A stretch of DNA of 64,000 bases from Aquilaria yunnanensis (Eukaryota; Streptophyta; Magnoliopsida; Malvales; Thymelaeaceae), in contig CM077596.1 in NCBI GenBank assembly GCA_039654915.1, positions 71,487,751 through 71,551,750 on the forward strand, given 5' to 3'. The notes beneath the pieces were generated by a model. The model was not told where the DNA came from. It worked only from the letters and a program-made list of their open reading frames with translations, and ran no database searches. Shown here one piece after another: positions 11,658 through 25,306 of this stretch; positions within the stretch are counted from its first letter, which is position 1, and every line of letters starts with the position of its first letter. Position numbers and translations under genes: made by a program.

Positions 11658-13759
11658 TTCTGAGGTTAGGGATTTTTTTAAAACTATCTTTCTCTAGCTT
11701 CGGGATTTTGAGATACAATAAGTGTTTGGATGTAGTTGAGGTTTTTGCTCAATTCTTTTAGTTCGTAGTTTGTAACTGAAGCTGTATGTTGTGTAACATT
11801 TATTTGATTGCTTAAATTGTCGCATTATGGCCTGTAAACTTTTATCTATGGGTGCCTGAATACTCTATTGTGTTTGCTAGGATTATGGTTATGGAATAGT
11901 GGAAAAATAACATATACTGATTGCTTTTCAGTAATTTGGTCCGTGACGCTTAATTCTCCATCCTTCCCAAATCAATTGAAACATTTGAATTTGACGCAGA
12001 GATTACGAAAGAAGGAGGAGTTGCGTGTTGATTGTATTTTTGCCTTTCACTTTTGACATTTATATTAAAGATAGAAATAATGAATATTCAAATGATAACT
12101 TCAAGGTGTAATATGCTAAAATAATTTACTAAGAAAAAATTTGAACCACTTCCGTGGTAGTGCATGAAATTCATTCAGTTATTGAGTAAAGAATTTAATT
12201 TAGGATACATTAGATACTTTTTGCCTCCCTTTTGGTTGATTAAGAAATCAGTTTGCTTGGATTGCGAAACATGTTATGGATTGTTAGAATGCGTTGTTGC
12301 TTCTTGCTTTGCATCAAACAGTTTTGATGGTTATCTTAATGCTTAAGAATGTAGTGGTAGCTTCAGATTTGGTACATTAGCATAAAAGAATGTTGGTTGT
12401 CCATCCGTGATCCATCCAACAGGTCTAAGTGGGACTGCTTTCTTTCCCTGACACGGGGGTTTCATGCTATTTTGGTGGAAAACTTTTTGTAGTGATAATG
12501 TTGTTGCTTTATGTTGCACCGCGGATCCTGGCTTCTTAGTTAATAAGGTGTTGGAATTATATCCCGTAGTTAGTTGTTTAGCGTGGACATGTTTGACTGG
12601 TGAGTTTTTCTTGATCTTTTATGCCCCCTAAATAGCTCTCGTCTGGTGGTGCAAAGGTGATACTGATTAGACCGCAAACAAAAGAAAAAGGGATCGAATC
12701 TTGGATCTTGATTTATGTTTAACAATCATTTGTTGCTGTTGCTGCTGCTTCTTTTGGTTCTCTTTCCTTAATTTCATGACTGTGATAACTGATTAAAGGT
12801 GGAAGCAGTGTGGATGGGTCCAGATGGACGACAAATCACCGTCCAATGTCCACACTGCCGCACCAAGATCCGTGGTCGCCAAGCTTTGCCTTCTTTCTTC
12901 CCGCTTCTCGATTGGTCAATGACAAGCTCGCGCCTCACAGACCCATTTGGGCCATTACACGTTGCTTGGTGATAGATCAGGTTGGAAATCGACTTCCTGT
13001 TCCTGGATCTGGTTAGTCTTGTCCTGGGATGTGTTTGGCTTACGTTACGTGTCGCAAAGTCGACGCCTTTTTAAAGAGGAAAGCTCTCTGTTTCACTCTC
13101 ATCTTCTTGTTGCTTCATGCTTGATTGGAACAGCTCTATGCCACATGAGTGAATTTATCAGCCTCTTTGAACAGCTCTTTCGAGCAAAAACTGTTCTGTA
13201 ATTGCTGGTTTCTAAGTGTTATTGTGGACAGCAGCCAGTGGCGTGGCGCTCTTGGAACCCACTTCCACAAGCTGGAGACCCATTGTTACTTAGTTCTTTC
13301 GAGTATTCAACAACGTAAAAGAATCGAATTACACAACGGTTCTTTGAACTTTGATTCTAACTCTATTCAAGTTTCGAATCGCTTCACGGTTCAAAAGCCA
13401 TTTTTCTAGTTGGAGGCCTGAAGTTAGATTGCAGTTAACCTTCACTCTGGATTTACACGATCAAGTCAGTGAAACAACTACTATAAATGGTTTTGTGGGG
13501 ACTGGATCTTAACCCATATACCTAAATGAATCTCCCTCTCTACATCCTTTTTTAATAAATAAAAAAAACATTTTCTTGTCTTTTCCTATGGAATCTCTTT
13601 TATTTACATTGGACCCAACCCTCTTATCTTCAGTACTCTGCACATAGTCATAAGTTCTCTAGCTGTAATAACATTGTACAAAATATTCTTATAACTTTAC
13701 CAAGAAATGAAGGAGAAAAATAAAAAAGGAAATACAGTATAAAGCAGATACTAGCCTTG
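11658..13759. other. TOM9 downstream region, including an unrecognised 52-codon frame
   Basis: No gene is firmly supported. After an AG acceptor-like site at 12798, a frame runs to a stop at 12970-12972 (ATG at 12814). It reads WMGPDGRQITVQCPHCRTKI and then RGRQALPSFFPLLDW, with plausible coding composition and a CPHC pair. It may be a terminal exon, a gene fragment or part of a TOM9 3' UTR exon. The stretch 13430-13759 is probably the 3' UTR of the minus-strand gene that follows. Confidence 0.3.
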
Positions 13760-15110
13760 CTAATACTTACCAGTTCGTTTCTTCATTACTGATTTAGCAA
13801 ACAGAAGGCAAACGATAAGAAAGAAAAAACCTGCTACTCCCCCAACTGCAAGAGCCACTACTCTCTGTGCATGCTGTCTTGATGACCCTTCAAACCACAA
13901 AAAACATAATCAAATGCAATGCTTAATTCAAAAGGCTTTTTTTTTTGGCCCAAATTACCTGGAATGATAAAGAACGCTGTTATTTGTCAAGAAAGTTTCA
14001 TCATGGGAAAGAAAAACGTAGGAGCTGGTGCAGACAAAAAAATTTCCACCAACTCATTCAGAGATGGCATGCAACCCCTAAACCCACCTCTCCAATATAT
14101 AAAATAACTCCGATACAGCTATTGCGCAAACAGACAAAAAAATTGAGGTCTAGCAGTCTAGGTAAAGATGCAAAAGCTGAAAACGATATGAAATGGAAGA
14201 AAACATAAAATATTATGAAGATATTGATCAGAAACTTGGCTTAATATATTTAATTCCTCGAAAGAACAAACAATTGCAGAGAAAGATTTTCGTTTCTCAC
14301 TCTCTTCTCATTCCAATTACCTGGTGATGAAGATATGTTGGGAACTCCGTTTGGGTAGTAGCTGTAGCTAGTGTAGCACTTATGGAGATATACTTGCCCA
14401 GAAATGGAGTCTCCACACTCTGTTTTGGATCTGTCAAAGGCACTTTTAACGCAGTTCCCACAATCACCGTTTCCCAGATCACCCTCACATTGAGCGAGCA
14501 CATAGACCGAACCATAATTCCCCGTGTAGAACAAGCTGCTTCCACCCTTCACCCCTTCTTCCCCCATCTGAAAAGCTGCGTCTCTCTTGCCCTCGAAATC
14601 GGTCCCTCTCGCCTGATTTGACCCACATACTTTGTACAGGAACTCAGTCTCCGGAACTTGCCTGAACCCAACAATCTCATACCTCAGATAACACCCACTC
14701 AACTGAATCCTGGCCGCCACTGCTTCTCTACAGAGCTTTTCACTCAGTTTGGGGGCTTTGCTCACACAATCGTTGCATTGGCCTGTGGAGAGGTCTCCTC
14801 TGCATTGGAAAAGGCCCAAAATTGCAGCTTGATCCTGCCCAGAAGTTGTTTGGTAAAAGCTTTTCTGGCTGGATTGTTCAACCAAAGATGAAAACAGGGT
14901 ATTGAGATTTTGAGACAAAGTCCCAGATGGATCTTGGAATTTCTGATTTGCACAACCCTTAAATATCAAGTTGGTGTAATCAGCAGCAGTTGCTGGAAAA
15001 GGGCAGAGCCCCAAAAGGATTGAGATTGGAAGCAATAAAAGGAAAAGCTTGCAGTTGGAGAGGGGTCGTGAGAGGAAACCCATGAGAAATATCATGTTTT
15101 TCTCCACCAA
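13760..15110 (-). CDS. Plasmodesmata-located protein / cysteine-rich repeat secretory protein (two DUF26 domains)
   Basis: Two coding exons, 15110-14321 and 13887-13760, join in phase to 305 residues; the intron is GT-AG. A signal peptide occupies roughly residues 10-43. Two Gnk2/DUF26 domains follow, each with the C-X8-C-X2-C core (C103/C112/C115 and C208/C217/C220). Exon 2 encodes one membrane helix (about 273-295) and a short basic tail ending KKRTGKY. This layout is that of PDLPs, type-I membrane proteins at plasmodesmata that influence callose and cell-to-cell movement. A kinase domain is absent, which separates it from CRK receptor kinases. The last codons overlap a perfect GTAAGT donor, so a further exon is possible. 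I cannot say which PDLP it is. Confidence 0.9.
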
Positions 15111-16879
15111 GTTTGTTGCTTTTTCAGTACTGACACATGGGAAGTTGAGAGAGGGTTTAAGGCTTTAGGCAGTGAAGGTTTTTCGTTTTTCTAAATGAGG
15201 TGTTTCTAGAGTGGAGTGTGGGGATGGGGTTTTGTCAAGCCCTGCCCTCCCAAAGAGCTGTGTCCTTAAAAGGGTGTTGCATCTTTTTTTTCATTTATGG
15301 GTTTGGTTTGTGTTTTCAGCTTTGGCTGCTTTTTATTGCTTCGTGCTAATTCAGTGTGCTTTGGGCAAAAGTCAGAAGATGATGATACAAATAATTTCCA
15401 GATAAAGATTGGCAAAATGGGTATTATTGTAATCTTAAAGTTCAACTATAAATTAATTAATCATATAAATATATCAAAGTAACGCTCATAGAAAGGACCA
15501 TCACAAGCTGGTCTTAAGTCTGGCCGTATGAAACAAAACGTATAAGCCGATCTAATTCTTCGTGCAAAGATGGGTTTTGCATGTACAGCACCATTTTGTT
15601 TGACCATTTGCAGTTTGACTGATGCTCTGTTGGCTTGGTGAGAACAGGGCTTTGCCAGAGCACATGTATGTGTTTGAAGACATTCTCCTGGAAGCACATG
15701 ACTTACTTGAGCCATTTTTCCCCGTTTAAAGTAGTAGTATCGTCTCTTCTTTTTCTTTCCAGAAATAATAATAATAAATTAAGAGATTTCGGGCGGTGCT
15801 CTGACCCAATTAATTTAAACAAATGATTAGATGAGGATGATGGAGATCGGAAACTTGAGGATGAATGAACGAGTGATGCTAATTTGATTATGTTCATCTA
15901 CATGTCTCTTGTTGGTTGCTTATTGGTTTGGTCGTTTGCAGCCAAACACGTTTACATCTTCCATAATGTTTTCAAGTTCAACTGATTACCGTGTTTGGGA
16001 AAATCAAATGATTAGACTGTTGGCAAGCAAGAATGTTAATAAGACACTGAGCGAAAGATTAAAAATTTGTTTCTAAGAAAGACATTTTTTTTATTCAAAA
16101 ACATTAAATTTGTAAAAAACAAAATGGAAATGTCAAGATTTAAACCTTTGACATTTCCATATCTGTTAGAGCTCTTTACCATTAAATTAAAAGGATGAGA
16201 ATACTTGTAAATGAATTTAAAACTCTCATATGATATGAAACGTTAGAAAAATCTGACTTTATCTTTGCAAACAAGAGCCTAGCATCACATCACAAAGCTT
16301 TTAAGTAAAATGTAAATCCTACATCTATTTTATTTTTGTTTTCCATTTTTGTGTTTTTTTTCCAATAAAAAAAATGAGAAAGCTAGGAGAAAGGATGAGC
16401 TCTACAAAGCGCTCTAGAACAATTAACGAAACAGACATTTAATTCTCTATAACAATTAATCAAACAAGAATACAGTTCTCCTAATGTAAAAAAAAAAAAA
16501 AAAACAATGCAGTTCTTCTAATTAAATTTAAGATATAGGAGAAATGTCTACTTTTTAAAACTCAAAAGATACCAAAAGAATATTTTTTGGTATTATGTGG
16601 AAAAGTGAAGGAGACTAGTATCAAACTCTAGATTTTCTCATTCCGTTGATGTCCATTTGGTAACTCACTTGAGCCATTGGGACAATTCTCCTACTATAAA
16701 TAAAACATGTGTAAAGTTTAGCTCTATACACATAAACATATATGCATACATATATAACTCAAGAATTAAAGTCACATGAATGTAGAATTTAATAAACCAT
16801 TATATGTGATAGGGTCTCATATCCGCTAAGGTTTGGTTTTCTAAGTTCCTCTGGAAGCTTTTGATTTCCTTGATTCTTT
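15111..16879. other. Intergenic region
   Basis: 15111-15400 is the likely promoter and 5' region of the minus-strand plasmodesmal gene. The remainder is AT-rich with no recognisable gene. Short frames at 15461-15897 overlap on both strands and match nothing I know. Confidence 0.6.
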
Positions 16880-19800
16880 TGCATTTTTCTTGATTTGGGA
16901 TGGAGGATTTGAATGCGTGATTAGGTTTTCTAGATTTAACGGTGGAAGAGGATGGGCTAGTTGATATTGGCAAATTGGACAATACTCATTTGTTTGATCA
17001 TATGACAACTCTGTTGGCAAAGGTTTTGGTGTAGTGATTTCTTGCAATCAACATGTTTGCTTTAGTGATGTGGAAGATTTGGCAGCTGAGTGGGGAGACT
17101 AAGTTCTCAAGGTTGGAGGTGAAGAGCAAGAATGTTTTTATTCTCTGTTTTGTGAAGGAGATAGACCATAATTTGGTTTACTCGTTGGGCTCATGGACCT
17201 TTGACTAGAAACCAATTTTTTTTTTTTCTGAAATTTGACCTGGGGAGAGTTTTTCTGATTCTTAGTTTAATACGGTACTCTATTGGGTGCATTTTCTTGA
17301 CATGCCATTTAATTGGATGTTGGATCCGGTTGGATGAAAACTTGAGTCATTTTTGGGGTGGGTTAAATGTGTTGAACTCCTAGTATCTTGGATGTGGATT
17401 TTGATAGCCCAGATGTTCGGTAACCATTGATGAGGGTGGTTTCTGCAGCGTTTGGAGTAGGTAGAAAAATCATAGCTATTTAATATGAAGGATTACTCAA
17501 TTTTTGTTTCAAATGTGGTAGCCTTTTGCATGTGGATATACACTGTCGGGCTCCAGCTTCAAGAGAAGGTCAATATGAACGTTGGTTGCGTTATAGGAAG
17601 GAGGGCTAATGGAGAGAATAGTGGGTTCATAACCTATAGAGAGGCTTATTTCATCCTGGGTCTTTGGTGGTGGGGAAGAGTAGAGAGTCGTCTAGGAAAG
17701 GTGTTGAGGACTTTGGCAATTTCAATGCTAGGGAGTTGTAAGAGGTTGCTGTACCGACGTATTTTGACACAACACCGATGTAGATAAGGGATGCTATAGG
17801 GCTTTCACAGGCAGTTTTAGAATCGGTTATTATAGGTTTAGCATTGGTGGTGCCGACTACATTATTGGACCTAGTGGCAGTGATTCTTCGACCATCTTCT
17901 ATTAAGTTAGACTTTGGTGCGTTGCCATAATTCAATGTGAGTATTTCTAAACTACCGAGCATCAATGAACATGAGGTGGAGGTCAATCAGAAGAATGGTC
18001 AAGTGGTGAAAACTACCCATTTGGTTTCAAGACCTTGTAGATTGCATGCTTTTAAATGTATAGTTCGGTTAAGTTGTTTGGAGATGGAGGTTGTTCTTTT
18101 AGATCAAAGGCCAAGTTCGAAAAGGCTTAAAGGAGATATAGAGGTCAGTGTGAAATTTTCTACTACAAAAAAATAAAAGGATTAAAAGATGCCCAATCCT
18201 TTTGGGAATAATGAGTATCCTGAGTTTAAACTATCAAAGATTAGGGGCATCCCTAACAGTTAGTTGTCTCCAATGATTGTTCAGAGGCATTACCTAACTC
18301 TTGTTTTATTATTTGAAACTTAGAGGAAAATAAGGGAATTGGAAGTGGTGTGAATGTGTTTGGGTTATAATTATTGTGTTGTTATTGATTTGGAGGGTCA
18401 GAGTGGGGGTCTCGTTATGCTATAGGTGTCAAATTTAGATATTCAGGTCATTTCTTCATCTCACACACACACTGATGTGCAAGTGACTATGGAAGGGGAA
18501 GTGTGGTGGCTGACTAGCATTCATGGGCAGTCAAAGGTAGAAATAGACCTCTTACGTAGGCATTATTATGGAGACTCATTGATGTGTAGCCTCAGGAGCC
18601 TTGGTTTGTTATTGGTGATTTTAATGAAATTTTTATAAGCTCATGAGAATGAAGGGGGAATAAGAAAGTGTTATCTCAAATGGTGCAATTTCGGGGACAC
18701 ACTTGACTATTATTGTTTGGAGGATTTTGGATACAAAGGACTGAAGTTCACGTTGAGTAGAACTTGTCGAGGTCAAGGTGATGGCATCACTTAATAAGGG
18801 GTTTATAATGTGGCTTGGTATACTTTGTTTCCACAAGCCTCCTTGGCGATAATGTTTTTTCCTAAGTTAGATCATCTTGCTCTGTTTCTGTCCTTTTTGT
18901 TAGATCGACATAGAACGAGTGGTGGGAGAATTTGGCGATTTGAGTCTTTTTGGGCTTCGGTAGACTCATGTAAGGACATTGTTACAAATGTTTGGTTTAT
19001 TATGTCAGACACTAGGGATTGGGAAGACATCCAGTTGTGTTTACAGTCTTCCCATTGAAAGCTTCAAGAGTGGAGTATGATAGAGTTTAGTGATATCTAT
19101 AGAAGGATTGATACTTTTGAGTTAATGCATAGATCATTCCATCATAGTTTTGCATTTGGGGATGATCAGCTCAAACAATTTAGGGTGGAACTGAGATAAT
19201 TGTTTCTAAATAAGGAGAAGTGTTAGAGTCAATGAGAAAATATGTCTTGGAATGAGATACGAATACAAAGAATTTTCAACATGTGGCACCATCCCAACAT
19301 CAAAGAAAATGGATTCATCAGTTGAGTGTTAGTGGCAACTGAGTGGATCAACTGGAGGCTATTCGGGCAACTGTTTTCTCCTATTTTCAAGATGTTTTTT
19401 CTTTGGATGGCTGCACTTGATTAACAGAGGTTTTGTCCGTTGTCCTTACTCATGTTATTGAGGCCATGAACCAGTAGTTGATGCATTTGATTGAACCGAA
19501 GAAGGTGAAGGCTGCTTTATTTCAAATGGGAACAGCAAAATCTCCAGTCTTAGATGGTTTTCCTTTTTTGTTTTACCACAGGTACTGCGATTTAGTTAAA
19601 CCTAGAGTTACACAGTTTGTTATCCAAACGATAAATACTAGTATTATCCCTTATGATCTTAACTTTACCTATATTGTGCTTATCTCGAAGAAAATTTAGC
19701 CTGTCTCTTTGGTAGATTTTCCTCCGATTAGTCTATGTAATGTTATGTATAAGCTGATTTAAAAAATCCTGGCTAATCATCTCAAGGAGATTGATAGGGA

Positions 19801-21660
19801 TTGATGGGTTCAATTTTGACAGTTTCTCTAGGTATCAAATGAGCTTTTTGGTGATCACTATTTGGGCTTTCCCATTTTGTTAGGGTGACAGAGGATTTCT
19901 CCTTTTGATTTTTTGCTCAAGAAAGTTAAAAAGAAGCTGAAGGGTTAGAAAATGAAGTTGTTATCACAGGCAAATCGAGAGGTCTTCTTAAATATGTGAT
20001 TCAAACTCTCCCCACATATGTAATGACTTGTCTCTTGGCCCCTAAAGGCATCTATGATGAGATCAATCGATTGAAAGCTCAATTCTTTTTAGGGGTCTTA
20101 AGTGGAGGCCCATAAGATTTACTAGTGCAATTGGCCAAAAATGTGTGTAGTGAAGCGTCTTGGCAGCCCGTGGCTTTTCAAGACCTTAATGTGTTTAATC
20201 TTGCCTTTTTGGCCAAGTAAGGTTAACGATTGTTGTGCTTTCCACAAATGCCGGTGGTTTGGCTTTCATAGGCTAAATATTATCCTCGTACCAATTTTTT
20301 GCACGCCAAGGTTGGGAGCTCACCTTTTTATTCATGTAGTAGGTTGATGATGGGCCAAGGGGTGCTAGCAGCAAAAAATGTTTAACGGGTGGGCTATAGG
20401 AAGTCTATCTTAGTGTGGTTCGACAATTGGCTTTATCCGGCAGCTCTTCTTAAATTGTCCACAGAGTTGATTCCTACACTTGATCAACTTTACATTAGTG
20501 ACTTCATTGATGCAAACTAAAGGGCGTGGCAGAAGTTAGATTTACAGGCACTTTTCTAACCTTGAGATGTTGCCTATATATTTCAGATTTTGTTGGGTTG
20601 AGTTTCACGTCCGAATAAGTTTTTTTTAGGACATGACAGATGCTGGTGAGTTCTTAGTTAAGTTGGCTCATCATATTGCTTTGGTTTTGGTTGAGTTTCA
20701 TTGTAAGGCTTTTCCTAATAGGCAAAAATTTTGGGTGTGGTTGTGGAGCCTCACGTTGCCTCTAAAAATTATGAATTTTTTATGGCATACTCTTTCAAAT
20801 GCCTTACCATATTGTGATAACCTTAAATATTAAGGTGTGAATGTCCTACTTGAGTGTGTAGTGTGTGGTCGGCATCAAGAGTCCTTAAATCATATTTTCT
20901 TTCATTGTCTGTTGACCATTATTGTATGGTATTCTTTTGGGGTGAGGTTACCATTTATACTCAATTTTCGTTATATGGTGCAATTTTTAAGTAAACAGAG
21001 TGGTTGACTATTTGTGGTTACATGCTGGAAGTTGTGGTGGAATTGAAATCATTGTTTCTTTGATTCATATACCACTCGACCTCTATCTTTGACCATACAG
21101 GTGCGGGGCGTGTTGAAATCGTTGGAGACTATCTCGATTAAAGCTTCAGTGTAGGTTGGTTTGTATCCTAAAGGTCAACGGCGATGAGAGGTTCTGGCTC
21201 TTAGCACGATTAAGTTGAATGTGGATGCTGTGATACTTCAATCCTATGCTTCAACAGGGATTATGATTATTGCACATGATCATGAAGGTAAGACTTTAAT
21301 TTTCATGTCCTAGAAACTCCAATGTTATGATAGTGTTCTTCAGGTAGAGGCTCTTGCTATTTTTTATGCTCTTCTCCATATGTGTAATCGTAAGTGGCAT
21401 TTTATTATAATTCAACCCGATTCTCAAATTGTAGTTTCCACTTTTTGTTCGGGACAGAGGGAGTTTATTTTTCCATTTAGGGGTTATCCTTGAGGATATT
21501 TTACTTTTAGCTTATGAGTTTATGTCAATGGGGTTTAATTGTAGTAATAGAGGCTGTAATATGGTAGCTCACCGTCTTGCTCCTGCTTGTTGTTTGTTGG
21601 CAAGACATGTCTTTTACACCAATCCAAACCCGGATTAGGTAACTACTGTACTTCTTTCAG
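16880..21660 (+). mobile_element. Decayed L1-type LINE (non-LTR retrotransposon)
   Basis: Remnants of both LINE ORFs occur in order on the plus strand. ORF1: an RNA-binding region and, near 17480-17550, a CCHC zinc knuckle reading CFKCGSLLHVDIHC. ORF2: endonuclease pieces including EGQSGGLVML and VIGDFNEI (near 18380-18650); the reverse-transcriptase entry motif AKSPVLDGFPFLFY with a following VLISKK (19530-19700); the region IQTLPTYVMTCLLAPKG (near 20000-20050); a zf-RVT region WLWSLTLPLKIMNFLWHTL near 20740; and an RNase-H-like LNVDA near 21215. The frames are interrupted throughout, so it is inactive. No clear poly-A tail or target duplication was found. Confidence 0.85.
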
Positions 21661-23443
21661 ATCTTAATTAATTTAAGCAATGGCTTATATTTTTGGGAGA
21701 AAAAAAGATTATATCAAGTATAAATTCAAGTCACCTAAAAGATAATATACATTTAATTATATATATAGATATGGCATAATTTTTTTAATCAATTACAATC
21801 TTTCAAATTACGTCAGAATTACAAATTTTAATTAAACTTATTTCTATGGTTATAAATAAAATCACAAATTTCATATTTGTATTTTTAAATCGTACAAAAA
21901 GAAGTAATTAAAATCTAAATATGATACAAAGATCAGAGTGTAGACATCAAAATTTTATTGGGTAAAAAAAATTAAAATAAAACCAATTTAAATTGTCTAT
22001 CCCATTTCAAAATTGATGTCCAAAATTCAAAAGTTCATCAATTTTAGAAACTACAAGTTCAAGAAACCCAATCTTTAAAGTCCAAAAAACAAGCAATTGA
22101 ATGCCTCGAATGAAAACTCATTATACTATCTTAGCTAAAGTATATTTTTGGCAAATTGAGCCTTAAAGTAAAAAATGATTAAAGCCCATGCATATCTATT
22201 ATTTAGCTCAAATATTCTAAAATGTTCCTTTAATTACCCTTTTAAATTAAATAATTAGGTTAATTAAAGAGAGATAATTATCATATTTATTTTTTCTTGA
22301 GATAAATACAAAGATAAATATGTGATAATTATCACATGTGGTTTCTTTGAACTAAACAACCTATTTTCTACACTTATAAATTGGCACCCTAGGCTAAAAT
22401 AGAGGAGAGGAACAAAATTGGAGAAGTAAAACTAGGAAGAAGGAAAACTTCTTTACAATAAACTCTCTCCAGCTCTTCAAACCGATTAAGCACAAACGCT
22501 CAGCAATAGAAGAAATCAATCTCAAGTATGTTACTCTTGGAAACCAAAACATGTACACAACTATTCCTAAACCGTTAGTAATCTATTCTGAGGTTAACTT
22601 TAGGATTAACCGTTTACACATTTTACAAATTTTAGGACTCAAATAGAAATTCATAAAGTTTTTGGACTTAATATAAATTTGAAAAGTTTTAGAAATTAAA
22701 TAGAAAATTCACAAAAGATTTAGGATTGAAAGTCGTATTTCCCTTGACTTTTACTTCGTTACAATTCGAAACTTTTTGGGAAAATAGCAATTTATCTTTC
22801 ACTATTTATTTTTTAAATGTTTTCAAAATTAATCATCCATTTTCTCATCGTGAGAAGACAAAACTTTTTATTGTTTAATTTTTCAAAGAAGATGCAATAT
22901 TTTTTTTTATGTATTGAATGACAAAAAATCATAGTTTGTGGAAGATTTATTTGTTATTATCATTTGAATTAATACTACAGTAGCTTGATCTGGAGCATAC
23001 TTAGTATATAAAATTGGTTATTGTTCAATAGGTTTCATTAATATTTTTTCCCAGTTTGAGGAAACTATTATCTTATTTATTCTATTGGAAAATTTACAAA
23101 CTCATTAATAAGTTTCTTATTTCTGTATAAGTTAGTTAAAGATTATTTTGTAATGACTAAAAATATTTATTTTGAGATGGTTTTTATTCTTTGAAACTTT
23201 TAATCATTCTTTAATATATTTGCAAAATATTTTTAATTTTTCTTTTTGCAAAAAACATATATTTTTAGCTTTTTTTTAAGGTAAAAAATTTTAAGAAATT
23301 CTTACTTCTAAAAAAATAGTTTTCAAGTCACAAGGAGAAAGACTCTTTTTTCTTTTTTCATCTGCAATGCAAAAATTTTATTAAGAGAAAACAAATTAAA
23401 AACGAAGATATAAGCATCATCTTAGAGGAAGGAAAGACCACTT
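21661..23443. other. AT-rich intergenic DNA
   Basis: No gene seen. 22590-22740 contains sequence related to the arms of the MITE just downstream (ttaggactcaaatagaaatt-type motifs). Confidence 0.6.
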
Positions 23444-23679
23444 TCAGTCCTAATTTTTTTTTTAATTTTTTATTTAAGTTCTAAAATTTTTTAAATTTCT
23501 ATTTAAGTCTTAAAACTTGCAAAATGTATAAGCAATTAGTTCTAAAGTAAACCATAGAACATGCGACTAACGATTTAAGAGTAAATGTTTATACGTTTTA
23601 AAAGTTTTAGGATTTAGATAAAACTTTTCTAAGTTTTTTAGGACTTAAATAGAATAGTAATCAAAGTTGTAGGACTAAA
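23444..23679. mobile_element. Palindromic MITE next to the SUVR 5' exon
   Basis: Left arm cagtcctaat, taagttctaaaa and ctatttaagtcttaaaac is matched inverted by the right arm ttttaggatttag, taggacttaaatagaat and gtaggactaaat. The whole 236 bp can fold as a long imperfect hairpin. It ends about 10-20 bp before the GC-rich stretch that I take to be the SUVR 5' UTR exon. Confidence 0.6.
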
Positions 23680-25306
23680 TATGTTTTTTCTCCCGTGCTA
23701 CTACGAACAACACCAAAAGCCGTCCGTTATGTTTGCCGTCACTCTCGTTCCAGTCAGAGTCAGAGACCTCCTGGCGATTCAAATCCTTGAATTTCTTCAT
23801 CCAGCTGCTGGTACATCACTTCACTCGACTTCGCCGGCGCGTCGGTTGCTGCCCCACAGCCGCGCCGTCCCTCGATCTTTTGCTTCTCCACGCGCCATCT
23901 CGACTGTGGGCGACCCAGCTGATAGCTTATCAGCCTACACGCCTTGTTTGGCTAACAAAAGCATAAACCCTTGTCCGTCTCGGCCCTCCCCATTTTCGTA
24001 ACTTGCCGTTTCCTGCTGGTAAGTTTCTCTTTGGATTGTCTGACTGTCTCCAAGACATTCCTATCCTCGGAACAAAACCTAATTTACTAATACCCTGGGA
24101 ACCCGAGTTGCTCTCAAAATCAAGAGCCCCGATTTCTCAAAATGTCGATTCTTTTGCTTCTGGGTTTCGCTTTTTTGAATGTGTTGTGTGCACCTGTGCA
24201 TTAACTTGTTCTTTTTTGTTTTCTCGGATGATTTAGCGCTTCTGGTACTGTTTGGTTCCTGAGAAAATGTTGGAATAAAATAACTTCCCTCGTGTATTTT
24301 ATTTATGGGTTAGATATTTTTTTTTCTGCTTTTTCTTCTCCTTCTTTCATGTGTTGTGCGGAAATGTCGAAAGAACCTACCCACTTGTTTCTTCATTCTC
24401 TTTTCCACTCTATGGGAGGATGGTGCCCCATTTTAGCGTTTTCACCTTTAAATTTGAATTATTATTTTTATTATTCTCATTTTTTTTACGAAAATACAGT
24501 TGTGAAAATATTCAAGAAAGGATTTTCCGGGTACTAGAGTAGTTTTTATCTATTAACATTCTGTTCTGAGTTTTCACTTTTTAGTACTAGTTAAGTGGAG
24601 TATGGCTACCATGTACGTGGTATTACAAGTGCACCATACTTTGATGTTTGGCGTAAACGGAACTGAACCTGCAACTTCTTTCCTGTTTTTCTGTTTGTAT
24701 TTGTTTTCCTTTGGCATCACATTGCTAGCCGTGTAATTTGGAAGACTGATGGGATTGTTATGGACTGGACACAGTCTTGATTTTGGAAGTTTGAGGAAGT
24801 TTGAGTGTCCACCCTCCTTCCTGTTGGATCTTGTTTGATGTAAATTGCTAATTTATATGGTTTTTGCAATGCGCATTGTTGAAGATGATTCTGTCAAAGA
24901 GATGAACTCCTACAAAAAGCAGTTTTTTAAGACAATTTCTCTTGCACAAGTATGTCACTCTTGGAAACCAGAGTAGGTTTTGTTTTTCTTTTCCCCCGGG
25001 TGCTTAGGTTTTAGTTTTGAATCTGTGTTTTGTTCAATTTAGTTTTAGTTAATCTGATTCAAGACAGAGACTGCAGGCTTGAAATATATGCTTCCGTGTC
25101 AGCTGCTGTTTGTTATCAAATTAGCACATGTAAAGCGTGGAACTTTTTTTCTTTTTTTTGAGTTTAGAAGTTTCCTGTTTATACTCTGACGCTGGATACG
25201 GTTGTGCTGAGCATGTTAGTTCAAAGTTGTTGTTGTTGTTGTTGTTTTTTTATACTGATTGTCCTTTATAGTAATGCATGTGTTTTGCATGGTCAAAATA
25301 CTTTTA

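Noticed and set aside
12640..12720. tRNA-like or SINE-like A/B-box arrangement
   Set aside because: Only a loose B-box (ggatcgaatctt); no cloverleaf, 3' tail or target duplication. A similar weak case at 31478-31560 was dropped too.
15461..15897. Overlapping frames on both strands
   Set aside because: No motif, no splice context, and no preference for one strand.
23681..24001. 106-codon frame at the SUVR 5' end
   Set aside because: GC-rich and followed by a good donor at about 24021, but known SUVR1/2 proteins start at the WIYLD exon; more likely 5' UTR.
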